Part shown: positions 23,001 through 33,476 of the stretch, piece by piece
Numbering within the stretch: position 1 is the stretch's first letter
Layout: every line of letters starts with the position of its first letter
NCBI RefSeq assembly: GCF_901933205.1
Contig: NC_044596.1
Location: 4,404,001 to 4,468,000 of the forward strand
DNA from: Camarhynchus parvulus
Lineage: Eukaryota > Chordata > Aves > Passeriformes > Thraupidae
Direction: 5' to 3'
Length of the DNA: 64,000 nt
Position numbers and translations under genes: made by a program
The notes under the pieces: generated by a model
Database searches by the model: none
Seen by the model: only the letters and a program-made list of their open reading frames with translations
What the model was told of the DNA's origin: nothing

Positions 23001-26000
23001 TCTGAATTGTCACTCCAGTGACATCTCCAAGGCTCACAGCTCTGCTTGGCATCTCCTGTTCCTGCTGTCCTGATCCCATCCCTCTGCTTTTCCCTCCTTG
23101 GTGAAGGATTTTCCATCCTCCCCATGCAGAGCAGCAGAATTGTCCCCTCAATTGTCCCATCCTGGTTGTGGAGGAAGTTTCCTGTCCCAGCTCTGGGCTG
23201 TCACTCTGAGTTTTCACTCCAGTGACATCTCCAAGCTCAGGGTCAGGCAGCTCTGCCTCCCCCCAGCTGCAGAAATTGGGGCAATGTGGGAGATTGGGGG
23301 AATGTGGGAGATTGGGGAATGTGGGAAACTGGGTGAATGTGGGAGATTTCACTTCCACAGCAGCTGGAAAAATCAGATTTTAGGTGCAGAGTGAAGCAGC
23401 AAAATGCCTGTGAGGGGTTTGTGAGCTCAGTGGCTGCTCCAGGCTGGTGGGGATGGGTGGAATTCCTGCTCTGCCCCTGCATTTCTCATCCTGCATCCAG
23501 AAAGTTCCATTCTGAGGCTCGGAAAGGCCAAGAGTTTCTGACGGTGTCTGATAAAAGCCCTGAGATCCAAACCTGTGAGCTCAGCCTCAGCCACCAGGGA
23601 GGAAATGGGAGAAAAACCCTTTTTTTGGGGTTACTCCTCGCCCCCTTGAGCAGCTCGGGTGGTTTTGGGGTGGGATCTGAGCCCCAGCACCCCCAGAACT
23701 CTCAGGTGTGACCTGAGGGCCCTGCTGGGAACTGCAGAGCTCTGAGCTCAACCTGCTTTTTCCCAAGGCTGGGGAAAATCCCCTCCAGAACGCTGAAGTC
23801 ATTAGATTGCCTTAATTAGCCCTCATAATTAGCTGATGAGGGATGGGGATGGCCGCAGCAATGGGGTGCCCCATCCCTGAGGGACCCCACGGCCACTCCT
23901 GGTGGCCCCTGCAGGTTTAAATCTGATTTTTGGTGAGGATTTGCATCCCTGGAGCTTCCCCCTCATTCCCAGGGCTCAATCCATGGATTTCAACCCTTTT
24001 TGGGGCACATCCTGCTCCAGTAAAGAGAAAATACCCAGGGATCTGTGAAGGATTCACCCTGGCTGAGGGAGTTAAATCTGAATTGTCCATGGAGAGTCCT
24101 CTTCCCTGAATTTCCATGGATTTTAACCTTTCTTGGAGCTCATCCTCCTCCAGTAAAGAGGGAATATCCAGGGATCTGTGAAGGATTCATCCTGGTTGTG
24201 GGATTTAAACCCAGGTTATTGGATTTCCATGGGTTTTAATCCTTTTTGGGACCATCCTGCTCCAATAAAGGGAGAATATGCAGAGATCTGAAGGATTCGC
24301 CCTGGCTGAGGGACCTGAGGGAGTTAAATCAAATTTACTGGATTTCCATGGATTTTAACCCTTTTTGGAGCTCATCCTGCTCCAGTAAAGAGGGAATGGA
24401 GGGAATATCCAGGGATCTGGAAGGATTCACCCTGGCTGAGGGAGTTAAATCTGAATTGTCCATGGAGAATCCTCTTCCCTGAATTTCCATGGATTTCAAC
24501 CCTTTCTGGGACCATCCTGCTCCAGGGAAGAGGAGAATGGAGGGAATATCCAGAGATCTGAAGGATTTGTCCCGGCTGAGGGACCTGAGGGAGTCAAATC
24601 TGAATTTCCACAGCCCAGAGCTGCTCCCTCCCGCTCTGTGCTCATCCCCTGCTCTTTCCCAACCCCCTGGAAGAAGAGGGAGGGGAGAGCAGGGCCAGGG
24701 GAGCTTCTTCAGCAGCCTGGGGACAATGGGACATCCTGGTGGCCCGGGGCCATCCCAGCAGGAAGCTGGCTCACATTCCCGGGGCTCGGCTTCCTCCTCC
24801 TCCTCCTCCTCCTCGGGCAGGGGCGCTTGGCAGCAGCTCAGCCCTTCAGAAAGGACACAGAACCTCTCTGGAGTTATTCTGGGGGAGAAGGAAATGATGC
24901 AAGGAGGGATTTATCCATTTGGAGGAAGTTGGGTTTCCGTCCAGGCCCTTCTCTAACCCACCTTGGGGTTGTTATTTTTTTGGTTTTTTTTAAATTTAAT
25001 TCTTCATTTTTTAATTTAATTCTTTATTTTCCTTATTTTCTTTATTTTCCTTATTTTCTTTATTTTCCTTATTTTCTTTATTTTCCTTTATTTTATTTTA
25101 ATTTTTTTTTATTTTATTTATTTTATTTTATTATTTTATTTTAAGTTATTTTATTATGTTTTTTTTTGGTTGTTTTTATTTTATGTAATTATTTTTATGT
25201 TATTTTATTTTTATGTTTTCATTTTATGTTACTTTATTTTGTTATTTTATTTTATCTTGTTATTTTGGTTTTTTTATTTTATTTTGTGTTATTTTATTTC
25301 ACTTTATTTTATGTTTTTATTTTATTTTATGTTGTTTTATTTTATTGTGTTATTTTATGTTATTTTATTTCATTTTATTTTATGTTTTTATTTTTTTTTG
25401 TTGTTTTATTATGTTATTTTATTTTGTTATTTTCTTTTATTATTTTATCTTATTTTATGTTATATTATTTTATTTTAATTTAATTTTAATTTTAATTTAA
25501 TTTAGTTTTATTTTATTTTAATTTAATTTTTATTTTATTTTATTATTTTATTTTGTTATTTTCTTTTATTATTTTATGTTATTTTATGTTATATTATTTT
25601 ATTTTAATTTAATTTTAATTTTAATTTAATTTAGTTTTATTTTATTTTAATTTAATTTTGTTTTATTTTATTATTTTATTTTGTTATTTTGTTTTATTAT
25701 TTTATGTTATTTTATGTTATATTATTTAATTTTAATTTAGTTTTGTTTTATTTTATTTATTTTATTTTATTTTATTTTGTTTTGTTTTGTTTTATTTTGT
25801 TTTATTTTATTATTTTATTTTATTTTATTTTGATAAAGACTTTTCTGGCCTGGCTGAGAGAGGGTTCAGCTGCTCAGAGCTTGGGGAGAGCAAATTTGGG
25901 ACAGGAATGGCTCCTGAGGGGACAATGGGGTGACAAATTGTGCCCAGGGTGGGTTTTGGGGCAGGTTGAGCAATTCTGCCCCTTTGAGCAACCCAGGGCG

Positions 26001-29000
26001 GGGTTTGTTGTGCAAGGGGAAGGAGGGAAGGGAGGCAACAACCAGAAAAAAAAAAGGGGAAAATGAAGATCTGAGCTTGGGAAAGAATTGTCACTTCCTC
26101 CAAGCTGTCTGTGCTGGAGCTCTTGGGCAGTGCTGGTGGATCCTGGATTTTGGGGGAAAAGGGGATTTGTGCTGAAATGAATTTTTGCTCAGAAATGAAC
26201 CTGAGCCTGACCTGAGCCCAGGGCGGCTCTGGAGCCCCAGCTGCAGCTCCTGGGGGGTTCCCCTGTCCCAGCAGGGACACAGCCCAGGGCTGGAATTGTG
26301 CCACGGGGACAGCGCGGGGACAACCCAAGGGACAGCCCTTCCCTGTCCTGCCCTGGCCATGGAGCCTCCTGGGCTGGAATTGTGCCATGGGGACATCATG
26401 GGGACAACTCCTCTGCCCTTCCCTGTCCTGCATTGGCCCTGGAACCTCCTGGGCTGGAATTGTGCCATGGGGACAGCGTGGGGACAACTCCTCTGCCCTT
26501 CCCTGTCCTTCTGGCCATGGAACCTCCTGGGCTGGAATTGTGCCATGGGGACATCACGGGGACAGCACGGGGACAACCCAAGGGACAGCCCTTCCCTGTC
26601 CTGCTCTGGCCATGGAGCCTCCTGGGCTGGAATTGTGCCATGGGGACATCGTGGGGACAACTCCTCTGCCCTTCCCTGTCCTTCTGGCCATGGAACCTCC
26701 TGGGCTGGAATTGTGCCACGGGGACATCATGGGGACAGCGTGGGGACAACCCAAGGGACAGCCCTTCCCCATCCTGCTCTGGCCCTGGAGCCTCCTGGGC
26801 TGGCATGGTGGCACAGGGACAGCCCCTCTGCCCTCCCCTATCCTGCCCTGGCCCTGGAGCCTCCTGAGCCCGCCAGTGACGCGCTGTCCTCGCTCTCCCC
26901 ACAGCGCTGGGAGCTGCTGGTGCTGGAGAAGCTCAAGTGGGACCTGGTGTCGGTGATTGCCAACGATTTCCTGCCCCACATCCTGCACCGGCTGCCGCTG
27001 CCCGCCGACAAGGTGGAGCTGGTGAAGAAGCACGCGCAGACCTTCATCGCCCTCTGTGCCACAGGTGGGGGCTCCTGGCACACCTGGCATGGGTCCCTGC
27101 CTGTTTTGGGGGCTTCTTGGCAGTCAAGGTTCAAGGTGGGGTGGTGCTCCTGGGGGCTCTTGGATGCCAGGAGAGGCAGGGACGTGTGCCAGGCTCTGTG
27201 TGCCTGTGGGAGCGCGGGTGGGGTCACCAGGATGGAGGAGGAATTGAGAATCTGATTCCATGTTCTTAGAAGGCAAATTTATTATTTTATGATAGTGTAA
27301 TGTAACATAACATAACATAATATAATTAATATAAAATAATATAGTATAATATAATGTATATTATATTTTATATTACATGCTATTATATTACATTGCATTA
27401 TATTATATTAATTATAATATATAATATATGATATATTATATATTATATACTATATATTATATAGTATATATTATATATTATATGTTATATGTTATATGTT
27501 ATATGTAATATATTATGATATGATGCATAATAGAATGTATAAGATAATTTTTCTATATTATATTTTATATTATGTATATTATATTATATTTATATTATGC
27601 ATATATAGTATTATATATATATATTTTATTATATTATATTTTATATTATGCATATTATATTATATTATATTATATTATATTATATTATATTATATTATAT
27701 TATATTATATTATATTATATTATATTATATTATATTATATTATATATATTACATTATATTTCATTATATTACATAATATCATATATATATATTATATCAT
27801 ATTATACTATACTATATTATATTATATCATATATTATCATACTATATTACATTATACTATATTACATTATGCTATACTAAAACTATACTAAAGAATAGAG
27901 AAAGGAAGGAATGATAATAAAATCTTGTGACTGCTCAGAGTCCCGGCACAGCTGGACCTGTGATTGGCCATTTATTAAAAACAACCACATGAGACCAATC
28001 AAAGATTCACCTGTGGCATCCCACAGCAGCAGATAACCATTGTTTACATTTCCTTTCTGAGGCCTCTCAGCAGAAAAATCCTAACAAAAAGATTTTTCAT
28101 AAAATACCTCTGTGACAATTCTCCACCGCACGCTGCACAGACCCCTCTGTGGGGCCCTGCAGGGCAAACCCCAACCCCAAACCCCATCTGCCCCCTCCCT
28201 AACATCTCCTTTCCCCCCTGTGCTGGCTGCAGACTGCACCTTTGTGATGTACCCGCCGTCCATGATCGCCACGGGCAGCATCGGCGCCGCCGCGCACGGC
28301 CTGGGGCTGCCCGGCAGCGGAGAGGCTCTCACCGAGCTGCTGGCCAGGACCACGGGCACCGAGCTGGTGAGTGAAAATAAAACCTTCTGATTTTATAGAT
28401 TCCCACATGCCACTGGGGCTGGCACCGAGCTGTGAGTGGCACCGGGGCTGGCACAGCTGTGGCAGCCTTCCTGCCACTCCATCGGGGTGGGACATGGGGA
28501 AGGTGTGGGCTCTGTGCCTCTGGAGATGTTCCAGATCCAGCTGGATGCGTCACCTGTGGCACCTGGTGGCACCTGGTCCAGGTGGCCGTGGTGATGGAGA
28601 GCCTGGGATGGTCAGCCCAGAATGGTCTGGTCATAGTGAGGGAGAGACTGGGACGGACTGGCCAGAGGGATGGTCAGCCTGGGATGATGGAGAGCTGGGG
28701 ATGGACTGGTCATGGTGATGGACTGGCCATGGTAGTGGAGAACTTGGGATGGACTGGCCACGGTGATGGTCAGCCTGGGGTGGACTGGATGTGGTCATGG
28801 TCAGCCTGGGATGGTCTGGATGTGGTCATGGTCAGCCTGGGATGATCTGGATGTGGTCATGGTCAGCCTGGGATGGACTGGCTGTGGTGATGGTCAGCCT
28901 GGGATGGACTGGCCATGGTGATGGTCAGCCTGGGGTGGTCTGGCCGTGGTTTTGGTTAGCCTGGAATGCAGGGATGGACTCCAGAGGGCCCTTCCAGCCC

Positions 29001-31153
29001 CAGCTGCTCTGGGATTCTGTGGAATTTTGCTGTTCAGACGGTGCTGCCCCGGTTTGAGGAGAACCAAGGGCTGTGGGATGATGCCAAGCACAGCCTGGGC
29101 AGGGCAGGCTGGGCTCCGAGCCTTTGGAATGGCACACAAAGGGCAGGATCTGTTCCCTGCCCGGGCAGGTGTTGGCAGGATCGGGTTCTCGGGCTGGGAC
29201 GGGCACAGGGACACGCCAGGCTCAGCATCTGCTCCCCTCAGTGTCTGGTTGCAGCTGGGGGGGAAAGGGGGGCTGGGACATGAAACCTTCCAGCTTTGGG
29301 GGGTTCTGCAGCCCCTCGGTGCCCTTGGAGAGGGGGCACAGGGATCCTGTGGGGCTCCAATCTGAGCTTTTCCTGTCCCCTTTGATCTCCTCCCTGCCCA
29401 GGTCAGTTACAGTTCCCTGCCAGGACCTGGGGCAGGGTGCGGTGCCTTTGTCCGGGGGGAGGCTCCCGCTCTGTTTGTGCAGATGGAATTTTTTTGTTCT
29501 CTGGGGCCTTTTAAAAGAGAGAATCAGTGCAGCCACCTGCTCCCAACCTGCTCCGGGAGGCCGGGGCTGTGCAGGGAACAGGTGGGAAGCAGGGAGGGCT
29601 CTGTGGAGGGACAGGAGCTGAAATGGAGCCCAGCACCCTCCTGTCCCCTCCTGTCCCTCCCCAGCATCTGCTGTGCCCCCTGCCCAGGTGTGGCGTGCCT
29701 CACAAACAGCTCCAGCCCAGGCAGGGCCGTGGCAGCTCCTCCTGGGATGTGAACACAGAATTTTTGGGTTCCTGGGAGAGCTCCTGGGCTCAGCTACTTC
29801 ATTTGTGGTGCTGCTGCTGCTGCTTCTCCCTGAGCATGCCCAGGTGCCCATGAGGATGCCCAGCCCCTGCCCAGGCGATGCACAGGCCCTGCCCAGGTGC
29901 CCATGGAGATGCCATGGGGATCCCCAGCCCTTTCCCAGGTGTCCCAGGGGATGCCCAGCCCCTGCCCAGCTGTCTCTAGCGGTGCCCAGCCCCTGCCCAG
30001 GTATCCATGAGGATGCCCAGGTGTCTCTAGGGATGCACAGCCCCTGCCCAGGTGCCCATGAGGATGCCCAGCCCCTGCCCAGGTGTCTGTAGGGATGCAC
30101 AGCCCCTGCCCAGGTGATGCCCAGCCCCTGCCCAGGTGTCTGTAGGGATGCCCAGCCCCTGCCCAGGTGATGCCCAGCCCCTGCCCAGGTGCCCCTGGCA
30201 CTCAGGGCCAGGCAGGGCCGGGGCAGGAGGAGGCTGCACTGACGGGAAGCCGGGCAAGGGGAGCCGGGCAGGGGGAGCTGGGCGTTGCTATTTTCGCTCG
30301 CCACATCCTCTGTCAGTTTCTAAGAACTGCCGGGCGGATTCCTGGTAAGAGATTTCAGGGTGTGACAATGTCCCTGTGAGGTGCAAACTGTCACCGGGCT
30401 GGGCTGCGCCCCCAGGGGTGTCCGAGGGGGAGTTTCCTCCTGCTGACAGCTCGTGGGCGAAAAACCAGAGCAGGGTTTGCATTTCTGGCGAGGTTCCTGT
30501 GCGTGTCCCCCAGCTCTGGCTCCCCCGGGGGTGTCACAGAGGGGACAGGAGGGTGAAAACCTCGTGAGAAGCTCGGTGGTTCTCCCAGCGTGGGTGGGAG
30601 GTGGTGTAGGGTGGGTTTGGGGTCACGGAGGCTCCTGCTGCCCCAGCAGAATTCCTGTGCCCAGCTCTGGGGAAGCTGGGCTGGGGAGCCAGAGGGGATC
30701 CATGTCCCAAGGACAGCCACATCGGCGGGATCTGGGACGTTTGGCCTGCTCTTGTCACCCAGCTGGAGCCACACCCTGGCTCCAGGACTTTGGGAAGCTC
30801 TGCTGGACACAACATTCCTGCAGAGCAGGGGTCAGCAGGGAGAACAACCAGAGCGTGGGGCTTTTCCTGGGGAGGGACAAAAATGGAGAAAATCTCCTTT
30901 TGGTGCTGGGCAGACACTGGGGGGTCAGAGGTGTTCCTAAAGGAGGAGGAGGAGGAGCAGGATCTGATGCCCACGCTGTGTTTCCCTGTTCCAGGACTGC
31001 CTGAAGGCCTGTCAGGAGCAGATCGAGGCTGCCTTAGCCGAGAGCCTGAAGCAGGCATCCCAATCCCAGCCGGAATTCAGCTCCAAGGCGGTGCCCTACG
31101 CGGGCAGCCAGCCCACCAGCACCCCCACGGACGTCACCGACGTCAACCTGTGA
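20054..31153 (+). CDS. CCND3: CCND3, G1/S-specific cyclin D3 (complete, five exons)
   Basis: Cyclin D3 activates CDK4/CDK6 to phosphorylate RB in G1. Exons are 20054-20251, 21992-22207, 26905-27064, 28233-28366 and 30995-31153, giving 288 residues (human 292). All junctions are GT-AG and in frame, and exons 1-3 have the human lengths as I recall them. Visible features: N-terminal RB-binding LxCxE as LLCVE (residues 3-7); cyclin box from about residue 25, with [20 protein letters not shown] and [15 protein letters not shown]; a second cyclin fold after KLKWDL; a C-terminal tail with STPTDVT, whose Thr-Pro (T279) corresponds to the degradation-linked Thr283 of human. Residues such as MNYVDRF and [11 protein letters not shown] separate it from D1/D2 by best recalled match to D3. 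Introns 1-3 are loaded with tandem repeats, and intron 3 carries a family A LTR. Confidence 0.97.
20995..21850. repeat. Tandem repeat in CCND3 intron 1, about 170-190 bp unit
   Basis: Four to five copies of GGTGGAATTGCCAGCCCTGG, ATCCTTCTCTCC, GGAAATTTGGAGCACCAGAG, CAGATTTATCCACGTG. The segment 21280-21390 instead matches the repeat at 23950-24600 in intron 2 (CATCCTGCTCCAGTA). A 410-codon open frame over the region is a repeat artefact. Confidence 0.9.
22210..23265. repeat. Tandem repeat in CCND3 intron 2, about 205-225 bp unit
   Basis: About five copies beginning a few bases past the exon 2 donor. Conserved blocks are CCTCCTTGGTGAAGGATTTT, GCAGAGCAGCAGAATTGT, GGAAGTTTCCTGTCCCAGCT and CACTCCAGTGACATCTCCAA. 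A short GGGGGAATGTGGGAGATT repeat follows at 23275-23345. 23350-23940 is unique. Confidence 0.9.
23945..24605. repeat. Tandem repeat in CCND3 intron 2, about 110-140 bp unit
   Basis: Five copies of CATGGATTTCAACCCTTTTT, ATCCTGCTCCAGTAAAGAG, GGAATATCCAGGGATCTG, GATTCACCCTGGCTGAGGGA. A stray copy lies in intron 1 at 21280-21390. Confidence 0.88.
24970..25840. repeat. TTTTA-type low-complexity block in CCND3 intron 2
   Basis: About 870 bp of TTATTTTATT/TTTTA units that are T-rich on the plus strand, including a roughly 130-bp duplicated segment (around 25430-25530 and 25560-25660). Transmembrane-like hydrophobic open frames are composition artefacts. Confidence 0.92.
26275..26875. repeat. Minisatellite in CCND3 intron 2, 75-97 bp unit
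   Basis: Seven copies of CTGGGCTGGAATTGTGCCAT, GGGGACAACTCCTCTGCCC, TTCCCTGTCCTGCCCTGGCC, ATGGAGCCTC. The array ends 30 bp before the exon 3 acceptor (exon starts 26905). Confidence 0.92.
27205..28117 (-). mobile_element. Solo LTR (family A, minus orientation) in CCND3 intron 3
   Basis: This reads GATCTGATTCCATG-like near its start (about 27250), contains GACCAATCAAAGATTC and CAGCAGCAGATAACC, and ends CCTCTGTGACA at 28117, matching the reverse complement of the copy at 34824-35217. The left boundary is degenerate and no target duplication is visible. Its AT-rich region has expanded to about 590 bp. Confidence 0.82.
27290..27885. repeat. ATATT/TATAT microsatellite inside the CCND3 intron 3 LTR
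   Basis: Long TATAT and ATTATATT arrays with a near-perfect TTATA run at about 27640-27745, at the same LTR position as the expansion at 1093-1410. Confidence 0.9.
28575..28965. repeat. Minisatellite in CCND3 intron 4, GGTCAGCCTGGGATGGACTG unit
   Basis: About eleven copies of a 30-36 bp unit (GGTCAGCCTGGGATGGACTG, GCCATGGTGAT). Confidence 0.9.
28960..29032 (+). mobile_element. CR1 LINE 3'-end fragment in CCND3 intron 4
   Basis: GGGCCCTTCCAGCCCCAGCT followed by TCTGGGATTCTGTGGAA resembles the CR1 3' end (CCCTTCCAGCCCCAGCC...TTCTGTGATTCTGTG). Plus orientation, short and diverged. Confidence 0.6.
29830..30195. repeat. Minisatellite in CCND3 intron 4, GATGCCCAGCCCCTGCCCAG unit
   Basis: About fifteen copies of a 20-45 bp unit (GATGCCCAGCCCCTGCCCAG, GTGTCTGTAGG). 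30195-30990 is unique intron leading into exon 5. Confidence 0.9.
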
Positions 31154-32545
31154 CCAAGCGCCCTTGGCCAGAGCTCCAGCCCCAACCTGGACACCCCCAG
31201 CTCGCTGCACCCCCCCTGCCCACCCAGCTCTCCTCCCAGGCTGGGCACCTGGAGCTGCTGCAGGTGGTGCCAGGGCACGGGGGGCAGGAGCCCGGATGAA
31301 GTTGGAATTGTTTCTGTGTTGGTGTTCCCTGGCTCTCCGGGCTGCTCACGGCCACTTCCAGCCCCGTGAGGGACAAAAATCACAGAGCCAGCCCCGCCAG
31401 GAGCCGAACCCTCGTCACCCCCAGCTCCTGTGGGGCTCGGGGAGCAGCTGCTTGGTGGCCCCTCGGTCCCGATTGCTTCGTGCCACATTCCCACAGCTCC
31501 AGGGGAAGTCGTGCAGCTGCTTCTGCTTGGAGAGGAGCCCTGGGGCTTGTTTGGTTTTGCTGTTGGATGTGGGAATTTTGGGGACGCGCTCCCCGTCCGT
31601 GCCTTGGGAGGAGTTCAGGGTCCCCCTCGGCTGCTTAATTTATTGTTCACTGCTGGGAAAGGGGAGGGAGGAGAGCTGGAATTCCTCAGGGTGGGGCCTG
31701 GGTGCTGCTCTCCTCTCCTTCCCAAACAAGTGCCTTCCCCCTTTGCCCCTTCCCTGGCTCCCTGGGCAGTGGCAGACTCTCCTCAGAGCCCTTTGGTAGC
31801 TTAGGCATCAGACTAGGATTTAAGGAAAACCTTTGAATGTGCTGCTATAGTCTGGGATGCATCTCCACTCTTCAAGGCAGGGATTTCAGATCGTGCTCAG
31901 GAGGGAGCTGTGTTCAATCCACGTGGATCCGAGCTGCCTCCTGAGAGGGTGGAAAACTTTGCTGCGCACATGAGTTGGAAAAGCAATTACTGCGTTTTTG
32001 TATTGTTGTTGTTTATCCTTGTTAGTTTTTAAAAAAAATTTTTTGTAAAACAGAAAGAAAAAAAAAAGGAAAAAAAAAATTAATGCTGCTTTTCTATAAG
32101 AAATCCAGAGTGGAATTAACCAGGAGAAGCCAGAGACTCCACAGGGATGGGAGGCAGAATCTGCTGCTGCTCCCTGGGGACCTCTGGACATGTGGCTGTT
32201 GTCCTCCCGTGGGGGATGTGGAAAAGGAGGTCGAAATCTTCCTTTTGGATGGCACCAGCCCCACCAAAATCCGGCGGAAAAAGGTGGGGCTGCTGCTCCT
32301 CCCCGAGCCTGCCTGGTCCGGAAAGCCACGGAGCCGCTGCCTCCTGCGAGCAGGAGGGCTGGGACAGAGCCTGCCTGTGCAAAAAGAAATGTTTCTTCTT
32401 TTTTTTTTTTTAATATATATATAAATATATATGTATATCTAAAAGTGTATTTTTAATTTAAGAGTAAAACTGGTTTGGTGTTCACTCGCACGAGTCTCAC
32501 TGCTGGGAGAGCCAGAGAACCCTGTGATGTTGCAATAAAATATTT
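31154..32545 (+). other. CCND3: CCND3 3' untranslated region
   Basis: About 1.4 kb from the stop codon to the polyadenylation region. It includes a U-rich and A-rich stretch near 32020-32090 and a TATATA tract near 32410-32435. It contains no repeat array, unlike the introns. Confidence 0.75.
32534..32539 (+). terminator. CCND3: CCND3 polyadenylation signal AATAAA
   Basis: Canonical AATAAA, followed within 10-25 bp by an A-run. It is the last plus-strand signal before the convergent BYSL gene. Cleavage site inferred near 32550. Confidence 0.8.
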
Positions 32546-33299
32546 TAAAAAAAAAAAAAAACCACAAAAAACGGTGGCTCGAGGGTTTCCCTGTGCTGTT
32601 CTTGTATCTTTGCCTGGTTCTGGGGATCCATTGGGAGCTCCAGCCTTGCTTTTCCCAGGATGGAGTGGGGAGAGGACAGGCAGGACCCTGAGGGGACACT
32701 CAGGGGTGGTGGTGGAGCTGAAACCTTCCTGCAGGTGAGGTGTCCCTGGAGCAGAGGCAGCACCTTCTCCCCAGCAGGCTGGAGGGAGCAGCTCAGGTGG
32801 TGCCAGGACAGCGCCAGGAGCTCTGTGCCAGCCCAGGCTCCCTCCTGTGCCCATCAGCCTCTGGCTTCTTTCACATCAGATAAAATCAGCGAGTCACAGA
32901 AAAAGCTGAGGGGTGTGGGCACCTCGGAGGTGACAACAGGGGGCAGCTGCCCCGGGCACAGCTCAGGGTGCAGCAGGGGCTCCTCTCCGTGGCCCAGAGC
33001 TGCAGGGCACAGGCCTGGCAGCGACAGTGGCAGCAGGGCCCAGGGAAGTGCAGCCTGGTGGAAAAGTCGCCCCTGGGTTTGCCAGCAGAGGTGGCACTCG
33101 GGCACAGTGCCAGGAGCACGCCAGGCAGGTGGCTCATGGCCAGGTGAGGACGGTGGCCCTGTGGCTTCAGGAAGCAAACCCTGGGGGGCTTTGTTTGGGA
33201 AAATCCCCTGGGCAAGGAGCTCCAGCAGCTGCTGGGGACAGGGACAGGCTGGGAGCATGTGGGGCAGAGCCAGCCCTGATTGAGTGACACGGCTCTGGT

Positions 33300-33305
33300 T
33301 TTATT
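33300..33305 (-). terminator. BYSL: BYSL polyadenylation signal (AATAAA on minus)
   Basis: TTTATT on the plus strand reads AATAAA for BYSL, about 170 bp past its stop codon. CCND3 and BYSL are thus convergent, with about 750 bp between their signals. Confidence 0.75.
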
Positions 33306-33476
33306 TCTGAGTGCAGGAACAAGCCAAAGTGTCCCCGTCCTGGGTGGCACTGACAGCAGCACAGTCCAGCTCTGTGGGCACAGCCTGTCCCAGTGACCGC
33401 TCAGAGCAGCAGGATCCAGCAGGGATGCTCCTGCTCCAGGTTCCCAGCTGCATCCCAGGCTCCAGCCCTGCCCTGC

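Noticed and set aside
25166..25500. Several overlapping hydrophobic frames as small membrane proteins
   Set aside because: All derive from TTTTA-type low-complexity DNA inside CCND3 intron 2.
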